A stretch of 64,000 nt of DNA from Candidatus Amarolinea dominans. Lineage in GTDB: Bacteria; Chloroflexota; Anaerolineae; SSC4; Amarolineaceae. Under the pieces are notes generated by a model. It ran no database searches. It saw only the letters and a program-made list of their open reading frames with translations, and was not told the DNA's origin. Location: assembly GCA_016719785.1 (NCBI GenBank), contig JADJYJ010000011.1:1-64000 (forward strand), given 5' to 3'. This document shows, in pieces, positions 16,035-25,879 of the stretch. Made by a program: the position numbers and the translations under genes. The stretch's first letter is position 1. The number at the start of each line of letters is the position of its first letter.

Positions 16035-16071
16035 AGCGGCAGGACGCCGTTTCGAGCCGAGAGAAAAACCC

Positions 16072-19023
16072 ATGACCCAACTCACCATCCGCCTCCTGGG
16101 CGCGCCGGGCATCGCACGCGACGGTGCGCCGGTTGCCGTAGACACACGCAAGGCGACCGCCCTGCTGGCTTACCTGGCGGTCAGCGGCCGCAGTCACGCG
16201 CGCGAGGCGCTGGCCGGTCTGCTTTGGCCCGAGTACGACGACGAGCACGCACGGGCGGCCCTGCGGCGCACGCTCTCCACGCTGCGCACCGCCCTGGGCG
16301 AAGAACACCTGGCTATTGATCGGGAGACGGTTGCCCTGATTCCCAGCGCGAACCTCTGGGTGGACGTGACTGAGTTCCGCGCGCGTCTGGCCGCCTGCGG
16401 GAAGCACGGCCACCCCGCGGCCGACACCTGCCCCGCGTGCCTGCCACTCCTGGTCGAAGCTGCGGCGCTCTACGGCGACGACTTCCTGGCCGGCTTCAGC
16501 CTGCGCGACAGCGCCGAGTTCGACGACTGGCAGTTCATGCAGGTCGAAACGCTGCGCGGGGAGCTGGCCGAGGTGCTGGAGCGGCTGGCGGCCGGCCAGA
16601 GCGCCGCGGGAGATTTGGCCGCCGCCCTGGCATCAGCCCGGCGCTGGCTGACGTTGGATCCCTTGCGCGAGGAAGCGCACCGCCAGGTCATGCGGCTCTA
16701 TGCCTGGGCCGATCAGCGCAACGCGGCCCTCCATCAGTACCGCGAATGCGTTCGCATCCTGGAGCAGGAGTTGGGCGTTGCGCCGCTGGCTGAGACCACT
16801 GAACTGTACGAGGCAATCAAGGGCAACCGCCTATCGCCGCCAGACCTGACAGGTCTCGAAAGACCTGACAGGCCTCAACCCGCGCCCGCGGCAGACCTGT
16901 CAGGTTTCGGAAAACCTGTCAGGTCTCTCCTCCCACTGGTGGGCCGCGGCGCCGAATTGACGGCGTTGGTGCATGTGTACGAGCGCCGTGCGACCAGCGG
17001 CGCCTTTGTGGCCGTCGCAGGGGAGGCGGGCATCGGCAAGACGCGGCTGGCGGAGGAATTTTTGGCCCGAGTCCGCGGCCAGGGCGCGATGATCGTCACG
17101 GTGCGCTGTTACGAGGGTGAAGCGGACGTGGCCTACGGCCCGGTGGCCGATGGCCTGCGCGGCGCGTTGGCCCAGTCAGGCTGCGCCGATCGGCTGGACG
17201 CGCTCCCCGCCCACTGGCTGGCCGAAGCCGCCCGCCTGCTGCCCGAGTTGAGCGTACACCGCCCCGGCCTGCCGCCGCCGCCGCCGCTGGACGCGCCCGG
17301 CGGGCAGAGCCGCTTCTTCGAGGGGTTGCGGCAGGTGCTCAGCGCTATTTGCCAGGGTTCCGCGCCGAACGTGCTCTTCTTCGATGACATGCAGTGGGCG
17401 GATGCCGCCTCACTCGATCTGCTGGCCTACCTGGTGCGCCGGCTGGCCGGACAGCCGCTCTTCATCCTGGCCGCCTGGCGCAGCGACGAAGGCCCGACAG
17501 TCTCACGCCTGCGCGGCCTGGCCGCCGACGCGCAGCGCGCAGGCCTGGGCACGGTGTTCACACTCAAGCGCCTGGCGCTGGCCGATGTGCTCGATATGGT
17601 GCGCGGCCTCTCCGCCGCGGGCGCCGACCTGCCGGAGGGCATCGGCGGCCGGCTGTACCGCGAGACGGAGGGGCTGCCGCTCTTCCTGGCCGCTTACGCC
17701 GCTTACATGGAGGTTCTGGCGCAGGAGCATGAGGGGGGCGACGGTGGAGAGTGGCCCGTGCCCCGCGGCGTGGCCGATTTGCTGCGCGCGCGGCTGGATG
17801 CTGTGGGGGAGGCGACGCGGCAAGCGCTACAGACCGCGGCGGTGATTGGTCGCTCCTTCGACCTGGAGGCACTGCTGGCGACGAGCGGCCGCAGCGACGA
17901 AGAGGTGATCTCAGCGCTGGAAGCGCTGGCGCAGCGCGGGATCATCCGCGAGATGGCCGAGGATGCCGGCGCGACCCCGCGCTACGACTTCACGCATGAG
18001 AAGCTGCGCGACCTGGCCTACACCGAGACGAGTTTCGCCCGCCGCCGGCTGCTGCACGGCCGCGCGGCCAGGGCGCTGGCGGAGCGGGCGCGGCTGCGGC
18101 ACGACCTGGCCGCGCAGGCCGCGACGATCGGCCGCCATTTTCGGCTGGCCGGGCAGGACGCCGACGCCGCGGCCAGTTTCGCCCTGGCCGGCGATCACGC
18201 CCGCAGCCTGTATGCCAATGCTGAGGCGCTGGCTCACTACCAGGCTGCACTGGCCCTGGGCCACCCCGAGACGCGCCACCTGCACGAGGCGAGCGGCGAT
18301 ATGCACGTGCTCTTGGGGACCTACACCGCGGCGCTGGCGAGCTACGAGGCGGCCGCGGCGTCGTGTGATCCGGCCAGCGCGGCCCTGGCTGCGGTTGAAT
18401 ACAAACTGGGAAAGGTCCATGCCCGCCGCGGGGCGTGGCCGTCAGCCGAGGCGCACTTCGCGGTTGCGTTGGACATGGCAGGCGGCGCGACCGGGCGCAC
18501 TGCGACCGGCCGCATTCTGGCCGACTGGAGCCTGGCCGCCCACGCGCAGGGGCAGGCGGCGCGAGCATCGGCGCTGGCCCGCGACGCGCTGGCCGCGGCC
18601 GAATCAGCGGATGACCGTCGCGGCACGGCCCAGGCGCACAACATCCTGGGCATCCTGGCGCGCAGCCGGGGCGATCACGCCGCCGCGGCCGCGCACCTCG
18701 AACGCGGCCTGGCCGTCGCCGAGACCCTGCCCGACCCTAGCAGCCGCATCGCCGCGCTCAATAACCTGGCCCTGGCCTGCGCCGACAGCGGCGATCTGGC
18801 GCGGGCTACCGCCCTGGCCGAGCAGGCGCTGGCGCTGGGCATCGCCCTGGGCGACCGCCACCGCGAGGCTGCGCTGCGCAACAACCTGGCCGACCTGCTC
18901 CATGCAGCCGGACGCGGCGAAGAGGCGATGGCGCAGCTCAAGCAGGCCGTGGTGATTTTTGCCGAGATCGGTGTGGAGGCTGGCGACGCGCAGCCGGAGA
19001 TCTGGAAACTGACGGAATGGTAG
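16072..19023 (+). CDS. SARP/BTAD-type transcriptional regulator with AAA ATPase and TPRs
   Basis: 983 residues. Residues 1-95 form the OmpR-like winged helix ('LTIRLLGAPGIARDG', 'RKATALLAYLAV', 'EALAGLLWPE..ARAALRRTLSTLR'). About 100-250 is the bacterial transcriptional activator domain (BTAD, ending 'QYRECVRILEQELGVAPLAET'). A linker (253-285) encoded by palindromic repeats follows. Then comes an AAA_16-type ATPase with Walker A GEAGIGKT (about 319) and Walker B 'VLFFDDMQWAD' (about 434), and from about 700 TPR repeats. This is the architecture of AfsR/SARP-like large regulators, here without a C-terminal LuxR domain. It is the best candidate to bind the heptamer repeats, one of which lies just upstream of its promoter. 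Confidence 0.85.
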   Translation: MTQLTIRLLGAPGIARDGAPVAVDTRKATALLAYLAVSGRSHAREALAGLLWPEYDDEHARAALRRTLSTLRTALGEEHLAIDRETVALIPSANLWVDVTEFRARLAACGKHGHPAADTCPACLPLLVEAAALYGDDFLAGFSLRDSAEFDDWQFMQVETLRGELAEVLERLAAGQSAAGDLAAALASARRWLTLDPLREEAHRQVMRLYAWADQRNAALHQYRECVRILEQELGVAPLAETTELYEAIKGNRLSPPDLTGLERPDRPQPAPAADLSGFGKPVRSLLPLVGRGAELTALVHVYERRATSGAFVAVAGEAGIGKTRLAEEFLARVRGQGAMIVTVRCYEGEADVAYGPVADGLRGALAQSGCADRLDALPAHWLAEAARLLPELSVHRPGLPPPPPLDAPGGQSRFFEGLRQVLSAICQGSAPNVLFFDDMQWADAASLDLLAYLVRRLAGQPLFILAAWRSDEGPTVSRLRGLAADAQRAGLGTVFTLKRLALADVLDMVRGLSAAGADLPEGIGGRLYRETEGLPLFLAAYAAYMEVLAQEHEGGDGGEWPVPRGVADLLRARLDAVGEATRQALQTAAVIGRSFDLEALLATSGRSDEEVISALEALAQRGIIREMAEDAGATPRYDFTHEKLRDLAYTETSFARRRLLHGRAARALAERARLRHDLAAQAATIGRHFRLAGQDADAAASFALAGDHARSLYANAEALAHYQAALALGHPETRHLHEASGDMHVLLGTYTAALASYEAAAASCDPASAALAAVEYKLGKVHARRGAWPSAEAHFAVALDMAGGATGRTATGRILADWSLAAHAQGQAARASALARDALAAAESADDRRGTAQAHNILGILARSRGDHAAAAAHLERGLAVAETLPDPSSRIAALNNLALACADSGDLARATALAEQALALGIALGDRHREAALRNNLADLLHAAGRGEEAMAQLKQAVVIFAEIGVEAGDAQPEIWKLTEW
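16842..16926. repeat. Palindromic repeats inside the SARP coding sequence
   Basis: Four related 15-base elements: AGACCTGACAGGTCT (16842-16856), AGACCTGACAGGCCT (16861-16875), AGACCTGTCAGGTTT (16893-16907) and AAACCTGTCAGGTCT (16912-16926). They pair with themselves or each other. They encode 'PDLTGLERPDRP' and 'ADLSGFGKPVRS' in the linker between BTAD and ATPase domains without breaking frame. Confidence 0.8.
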
Positions 19024-19053
19024 TGATCCCTGATCGTTCACGACTTGGCGAAG

Positions 19054-21483
19054 TCAGCGGGCGCTGACGATCCAGAATCGGCGCCCGTCGCTGCTCACTT
19101 CGATCGTGCCACTGAGGTCCGTGCGCAGCACCGGGATGCCCAGGTCACGATAGCGGGCCAGAATCTCCGGCTTGGGATGGCCGAAGGTGTTGTCTTTGCC
19201 AACCTCGATGACCGCCAACTGCGGCTGGACGACCTGCAACCAGTCCGCCGTGGATGACGTATTCGAGCCGTGGTGCGGCACCTTGAGGACGGTGGCTTGC
19301 AGCCAGGCCCCTTGCCGTTGCAGATCCTCCTCCATCACCGCCTCGATATCACCGGGCAGCAGCACAGAAAAACGGCCGTAGCGCAGGCGCAGCACCACGG
19401 AGTTGTTGTTGCTGTCGGCGCTGGTGCCGGTGACCCACTGGGCGCCGGGCGAAAGCACATCGAGCCAGACCCCATCGCCCAGGTGAATCTGGCCGCCCGC
19501 CTGGCCGCGCAACACCGGAATCCCGGTCATACCCAGGTTCGCCTGCCATTGCGCATATTCGGGCGTGTGGGCCTCCAGGCCGTTGACCACCACCTGCCCC
19601 ACCTGGTAGCGGGTGATGATGGGCACCAGGCCGCCGAGGTGATCCAGGTCGTCGTGCGTGCTGACCACCAGGTCGAGGCGTCGCGCCCAGAACGGTAGGG
19701 CTTCGCCCAGCGCGGCGAAGAGGGCGCTGGGCGAAGGGCCGCCATCCACCAGGGCCGTATTGCCGCTGGGCGTTTCGATCAGGATGGCGTCACCCTGCCC
19801 GATGTCCAGAAAGGTGACGTGCAGGCGCCCATCAGGCATCTGCGTCAGGGCCAGGCCGGTAATCGCCAGCGCGCCGGTCAGCGCCAGCAGGGTCGTCTTG
19901 GCCGGTAGCTGTGTCGCCAGGGCGCGCAACCAGCCGGCGCGGCGTGCGCCCGCCTGCTGACTCCACCACAGCAGGCCGAAAATGAGCGCGTAGCTGGCCC
20001 ACATCCAGGCCGCGCTGAAATGGGGCAGCTCCAGCGAGGCGCCGGGCAGCGCGCTGGTCCAACGGACCACCGCGATGGTGTAGCTGAGGCAGAGCCAGGG
20101 CACCAGCGCCAGCAGGCGAGCCAGCGGCAGCAGGGGCGAGATCAAGCCGAGCAGCAGCGCGCCGCCGCCCCACAGCATGATCGGCGGCTGCGCGGGCAGA
20201 ATCAACATATTGGTCAGCAGGGAGATGACCGGCAGGCGGTGAAAGGTGTAAACGATCAGCGGCAGGGTGGTGACATTGGCGGCCAGCGTGACCAGCAGCG
20301 CGTCGTTGAGCAGGCCTATCGCCTGGCGTGCTCGTGTGGAGGGCAGGATGCGCAGGAGAAAGCGCTCGGCGCTCTCCTGCAGCGGCGTGGAAAAGAGGAT
20401 CAGCCCCAGGGTGGCCAGGCTGCTCAGTTGCAGGCCGACATTCCACAGGTCGAGCGGGTTGATGAGCGTCATCACGAACACCGCGACAGCCAATGAGGTG
20501 AGGGCTTCGCTCTGGCGCCCCAGGTAGAGCGCCATCACCGCCAGCGCGCCCATGAGACCGGCGCGCACCACCGCGGGATCGGCGCCGACCAGGAGGACAT
20601 AGACCGTCAGGCCGCTCAGCACCAGCCACACGGCGCGGCGCTTGCCGAACAGACGCGTGGCGGCCGAGGCCAGCATGGCGACGACCAGGCTGATGTTGGA
20701 GCCGGAGATAACGATGATGTGCGAGGTGCCAGTCAGGTTGAAGCGTTCGTAGAGGTCCCTGGGAATCTCACGATCAATGCCCAGCAAGATGCCCTGCGCC
20801 AGCCCCGCGGCCGGCGCAGGCATCAGTTGCGTGATGATCTCCGCACTGCGGCCCCGCACGGCGTAGAGTGCCGCCCACACCCGGCTGCCCTGCCCGGCGG
20901 CCAGACGTTCGAGGCGCGCCTGGCGCAGCAGAGCATAGACTCCTTTGCGGGCCAGGTAGGCCTGGTAGTCGAAATCGTCGAGTTGGGGCGGTGTTTGCAG
21001 CTTGCCGCTGATGCGCACCTGGTCGCCATAGGCAAAGAGGGGATAGCGCGGGCCTTGCACCAATACCAGGCCATGAACCTGGTGTTCTTCCTCGCCCACC
21101 AGCAGGCTCTGCGCACGCACGCGGTACTGTGTCTGGCGGTCGCGGGGATCAGGATCGTCGTCAATGACCCCTGTGAGCGTGACCGTGGCTGGCTGTTCGT
21201 CGCTGCCATTGTAGGTGGCTACATCGGTCGGCCCCAGGCAGGGCGTCAGGGGAGTTGCCTGGTAGCGTGTCAGGCCCAGCAGGATCATCACCCCCAGGGC
21301 CGCGGCCAGCCTGAGTGCAGGAAGGCGGCCGGCGCGCGCGCTGATGATGACACCCAATCCGGCGGCCGCCGGCCAGATCCAAAGCGGTGTGCCACAAGCG
21401 ATGAGGTGTTGCTGCCAGAGCCAGTCGCCCAGGGCAATGCCGACCAGCCAGGCGAGAGTGAGATGAACCAGGCGTATCATCAT
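19054..21483 (-). CDS. comEC: ComEC/Rec2 DNA-uptake channel protein
   Basis: 809 residues. N-terminal DUF4131-like region with OB-type loop ('VTLTGVIDDDPDPRDRQTQY', 'YGDQVRISGKLQTPP', 'DFDYQAYLARKGVYALL'). The Competence membrane domain carries the hallmark 'GILLGIDREIPRDLYERFNLTGTSHIIVISGSNIS' (cut here: GTSHIIVISG) and many TM helices. The C-terminal metallo-beta-lactamase domain has 'FLDIGQGDAILIETPSGNTALVDGG', 'STHDDLDHLGG' (metal site) and 'KVPHHGSNTS'. ComEC carries single-stranded DNA across the inner membrane in natural transformation; the C-terminal domain is a likely nuclease. ATG at 21483 or 21480; the TTG at 21495 is also possible. It converges on the SARP gene and is not part of the glycan operon. 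No other competence gene is in view. Confidence 0.93.
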   Translation of the reverse strand: MMIRLVHLTLAWLVGIALGDWLWQQHLIACGTPLWIWPAAAGLGVIISARAGRLPALRLAAALGVMILLGLTRYQATPLTPCLGPTDVATYNGSDEQPATVTLTGVIDDDPDPRDRQTQYRVRAQSLLVGEEEHQVHGLVLVQGPRYPLFAYGDQVRISGKLQTPPQLDDFDYQAYLARKGVYALLRQARLERLAAGQGSRVWAALYAVRGRSAEIITQLMPAPAAGLAQGILLGIDREIPRDLYERFNLTGTSHIIVISGSNISLVVAMLASAATRLFGKRRAVWLVLSGLTVYVLLVGADPAVVRAGLMGALAVMALYLGRQSEALTSLAVAVFVMTLINPLDLWNVGLQLSSLATLGLILFSTPLQESAERFLLRILPSTRARQAIGLLNDALLVTLAANVTTLPLIVYTFHRLPVISLLTNMLILPAQPPIMLWGGGALLLGLISPLLPLARLLALVPWLCLSYTIAVVRWTSALPGASLELPHFSAAWMWASYALIFGLLWWSQQAGARRAGWLRALATQLPAKTTLLALTGALAITGLALTQMPDGRLHVTFLDIGQGDAILIETPSGNTALVDGGPSPSALFAALGEALPFWARRLDLVVSTHDDLDHLGGLVPIITRYQVGQVVVNGLEAHTPEYAQWQANLGMTGIPVLRGQAGGQIHLGDGVWLDVLSPGAQWVTGTSADSNNNSVVLRLRYGRFSVLLPGDIEAVMEEDLQRQGAWLQATVLKVPHHGSNTSSTADWLQVVQPQLAVIEVGKDNTFGHPKPEILARYRDLGIPVLRTDLSGTIEVSSDGRRFWIVSAR

Positions 21484-21588
21484 TGTCTTCCGCAAGTGAG
21501 GAGTGCGCGTGCGCGTTTGGCGGGTACCAACGAATCAAATCCGGGCGATTTCGCGGCAGCAGCGCCCAAAGAAAAACGATCTGATGAT

Positions 21589-21617
21589 TTGCGTTTGCTC
21601 TGTTGATATGCTACACT
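21589..21617 (+). promoter_or_regulatory. Promoter at the head of the glycan locus
   Basis: TTGCGT (21589-21594), 17 bases, TACACT (21612-21617) with a TGC extended -10. It points toward the acyltransferase gene at 22121 and is the only good plus-strand promoter I see before it. Confidence 0.5.
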
Positions 21618-22120
21618 GGCAAACGTGAGGGTAGAATCCCGCCGTCGAGGCCCGCAAGGCTCTCCGGAAGGTCTCTCCCGGAAGGTCAAAAAGGTCAAAT
21701 ATCGGAATGGCATAACGCGTGATGGGTGTTGCACAGGCATGGCAAAGAAGCCGGCTTGGCCCTGACCATCCCAAATCACTCCCGCTACACCCAGTCGAAC
21801 CTCGGTTGTCATCACCGCTCCCAGGAAAACGTCAGCGATCACGGTGCGCCGCTACGCTGATTGTTGGTTGCATGAGAGCCTGATTCGCAGTGCCAGGCTC
21901 GTCCAAGCCACCCTTTACCCGTGCCATTCGATCTTGATTGTTCTTGTGTGACGTGAAACCGCGCGTCTGTCGTAGCCTTTGCTCCAACGCGTCGCATGGC
22001 TGTGTGCCCAGGTCGCTGCCCAGGTGGGCGGCGACCTGGCGGCGCATGGGACGGCGTTCTTGCACAAAATCGCCGCCTCTGCGCCTGAGGTCAGGCGACG
22101 CCCAGGGATTTTTTGTAACC
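21618..22120 (+). other. 500-base leader without a recognisable gene
   Basis: Between the promoter and the acyltransferase there is no convincing coding sequence or RNA family. It holds a strong hairpin at 22009-22038 (CAGGTCGC / GCGACCTG with an inner GCCCA / TGGGC), a small one at 22082-22097 (CGCCTGA / TCAGGCG), and a T6 run at 22109-22114 close to the start codon. 'AAGGTC' is repeated three times near 21665-21695. Open frames through it lack codon bias. It may be a long untranslated leader. Confidence 0.4.
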
Positions 22121-22876
22121 ATGGCCAAATCGGCGCCTGGCGGCGTGACCGCCGGCCTGCTGCTCTATATCTCACGCCAGGCCAGTAATGTCTGGCGTTA
22201 TGTTGTCGAACAAACGCTGTTTGCGCTGCTCGGCTGGGCGCCAACCGTGGTCGGAATCGGCCTGCGCGGCCTGGCTTACCGCTTGATCCTGCACATGGAT
22301 GGTCTGGCGGCCATCGAGAGCCAGGTGCGCCTGCGCTTCGCGGATCAGATCCACCTGGGGCGCGGGGTCTATCTCGATCAGGGTGTTTATCTGCACGCCT
22401 GCCCCGCCGGCATTCGCATCGGCGACAACACTTTCATCATGCACGGCGCGGTGCTGCACGTGTACAACTTCCGCCAGTTACCGCATGCCTTCATTCATAT
22501 CGGGCGCGATAGCCTGATTGGCGAGATGAATGTGCTGCGCGGCCAGGGCGGCATCACCATCGGCGACCGTGTCTACACCGCACCCCTCGTGCAGATTCTG
22601 GCCGTCAATCATGTCTTCAACGACCCGACGCGACCGCTGATCGAACAGGGGATCACGGCCGAGGGAATCGTCATCGAAGATGATGTCTGGATCGGCGCCG
22701 GCGCCATTGTCACCGACGGCGTGCGCATTGGCAAAGGGGCGGTGGTGGCGGCCGGCGCGGTGGTCACCAGCGATGTACCTCCCCACACGGTGGCAGGCGG
22801 TGTGCCGGCCCGCATCCTGACCGACCTGGAAACCGCCAACCTGCCGCTGCCGAACAAGCCGATCTATCATGTGTAA
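22121..22876 (+). CDS. Hexapeptide-repeat acyltransferase (LbH family)
   Basis: 251 residues. After a hydrophobic N-terminal section ('VEQTLFALLGWAPTVVGIGLRGLAYRLIL') the protein forms a left-handed beta-helix of hexapeptide repeats ('IRIGDNTFIMHG', 'IHIGRDSLIGEM', 'ITIGDRVYTAP', 'IVIEDDVWIGAGAIVTDGVRIGKGAVVAAGAVV', 'VPPHTVAGGVPARIL'). 'VNHVF' supplies the catalytic histidine type found in sugar O-acetyltransferases. It probably acetylates a sugar of the glycan using acetyl-CoA. The start at 22121 is where the family begins; the open frame reaches back to 21938 through sequence without homology-like features. First gene of the plus-strand run. Confidence 0.8.
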   Translation: MAKSAPGGVTAGLLLYISRQASNVWRYVVEQTLFALLGWAPTVVGIGLRGLAYRLILHMDGLAAIESQVRLRFADQIHLGRGVYLDQGVYLHACPAGIRIGDNTFIMHGAVLHVYNFRQLPHAFIHIGRDSLIGEMNVLRGQGGITIGDRVYTAPLVQILAVNHVFNDPTRPLIEQGITAEGIVIEDDVWIGAGAIVTDGVRIGKGAVVAAGAVVTSDVPPHTVAGGVPARILTDLETANLPLPNKPIYHV

Positions 22877-22903
22877 AGTCTTTGCCCAGGGATTCTGACC
22901 TTC

Positions 22904-24127
22904 ATGACCACGCTTTCCATCGTGATTCCCGCCTTCAACGAAGAAAACGCCATTCAGGCCGTGATGCAGCGCGTCTTGGACGCACGCCCGGCCCTGGCCG
23001 CCGCCGGCGTACCCCAGGTGGAACTGATTGTCGTGGATGACGGCTCGGCCGATCGCACGGCCGCGTTGGTTGAGGCCACCCCTGGCGCGCGCCTGATTCG
23101 CCATGCGCATAACGGCGGCTACGGCGCCGCGTTGAAGACCGGTTTTGCCGCGGCCAGCGGTGAATGGATCGGCTTTCTGGATGCTGACGGCACCTACCCG
23201 CCGGAGCATTTTCCCCAGCTCTACCGCGCAGCCCTGGCGCAACAGGCCGATATCGTCATCGCCTCGCGCATGGCGGGCGCGGCCAGCGAGATGCCGGCGG
23301 TGCGCCGGCTGGGCAACATCCTCTTCGCCCAACTGGTCAGCCTGGTCAGCGGCCAGCGCATCAGCGACTCGGCCAGCGGCATGCGCCTGTTCAAGAAGTC
23401 CATCCTGGCTCAAATCTATCCCCTGCCCGACGGCCTCAACCTGACGCCGGTGATGAGCACGCGCGCGCTGCACGAGCACCTGCGCATGGTCGAAGTGCCG
23501 ATCCCCTACGCCGAACGGGTGGGGCGGTCGAAGCTGAACGTGGCGCGCGACGGCGCACGCTTCGCCCAGTCCATCGTCTGGACCGCGCTGACCTACAACC
23601 CGGTGCGCCTCCTCGGGCTGATCAGCCTGGCCGCGCTGAGCGTGACGGGACTGGTGGGCGCGGCGATGCTGGTGCAGCGCACTCAAGGCGTCACCGAACT
23701 GAGCGCCTGGGGGGTGTTCGGTCTCTTCTCGGCCCTGGTGTTGGCCGTGGCCGGCGTCAGCCTTTTCGCGCTGGGCGCCATGTTCAATTACCTGGTGGCA
23801 ATTTTTTACGAGCGCCCCATTCGCCAGGGGCTGTTTGGCCGGCCGCTCTTCAACCCGCCGCTAGACCGCCAGTTCTGGTGGATCGGGCTGCTGGGGCTGG
23901 GCGCCGGCCTGGCGCTGGGGCTGGCCAGCCTTTTCCTCAGCCTCGATGGCTGGCCGCTGGCACGGCTGTGGTTCTGGCAGCTCCTCGCGGCCCTGAGTAC
24001 GCTGGTGGGCCTGCAACTGGTCATCAGTTGGTTCATCATGCGCGCCCTGGAGGAACTGAGCCAACGCAAGGCGCGGGTCGCCAGTGACCTGGAAGGGCAT
24101 CCGACGCTGGATGCGCCGGTAAAATGA
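22904..24127 (+). CDS. GT2 glycosyltransferase with C-terminal membrane helices (dolichyl/undecaprenyl-phosphate type)
   Basis: 407 residues. Residues 1-230 are a GT-A domain: 'LSIVIPAFNEENAI', 'ELIVVDDGSADRTAALV', 'HNGGYGAALKTGFAAASGEWIGFLDADGTYPPE' (the DAD metal motif) and 'SDSASGMRLFKKSIL'. This matches the DPM1/ArnC-like group that transfers a sugar from a nucleotide donor to polyprenyl phosphate. The C-terminal 170 residues hold four TM helices, more than the two usual in that group. It sits between the acyltransferase and the radical SAM gene, consistent with making a lipid-linked sugar for the surface glycan. Start: ATG at 22904. Confidence 0.85.
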   Translation: MTTLSIVIPAFNEENAIQAVMQRVLDARPALAAAGVPQVELIVVDDGSADRTAALVEATPGARLIRHAHNGGYGAALKTGFAAASGEWIGFLDADGTYPPEHFPQLYRAALAQQADIVIASRMAGAASEMPAVRRLGNILFAQLVSLVSGQRISDSASGMRLFKKSILAQIYPLPDGLNLTPVMSTRALHEHLRMVEVPIPYAERVGRSKLNVARDGARFAQSIVWTALTYNPVRLLGLISLAALSVTGLVGAAMLVQRTQGVTELSAWGVFGLFSALVLAVAGVSLFALGAMFNYLVAIFYERPIRQGLFGRPLFNPPLDRQFWWIGLLGLGAGLALGLASLFLSLDGWPLARLWFWQLLAALSTLVGLQLVISWFIMRALEELSQRKARVASDLEGHPTLDAPVK

Positions 24128-24149
24128 AAATGATGCAAAGGAAATACCC

Positions 24150-25874
<1,725 letters not shown>

Positions 25875-25879
25875 GCCGC

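Noticed and set aside
21480..21842. Minus-strand frame with 'VRLGVAGVIWDGQGQ', reminiscent of a NUDIX start
   Set aside because: The similarity stops after about 15 residues, no Nudix box follows in any frame, and a good plus-strand promoter overlaps it.
22082..22114. Intrinsic terminator before the acyltransferase
   Set aside because: The hairpin and the T6 run are separated by 11 bases, too far for a normal terminator.
22478..23686. A 402-residue minus-strand frame opposite the acyltransferase and GT2
   Set aside because: Composition (Gln, His, Arg, Gly) is that of a shadow frame, and both plus-strand genes have full family motifs.
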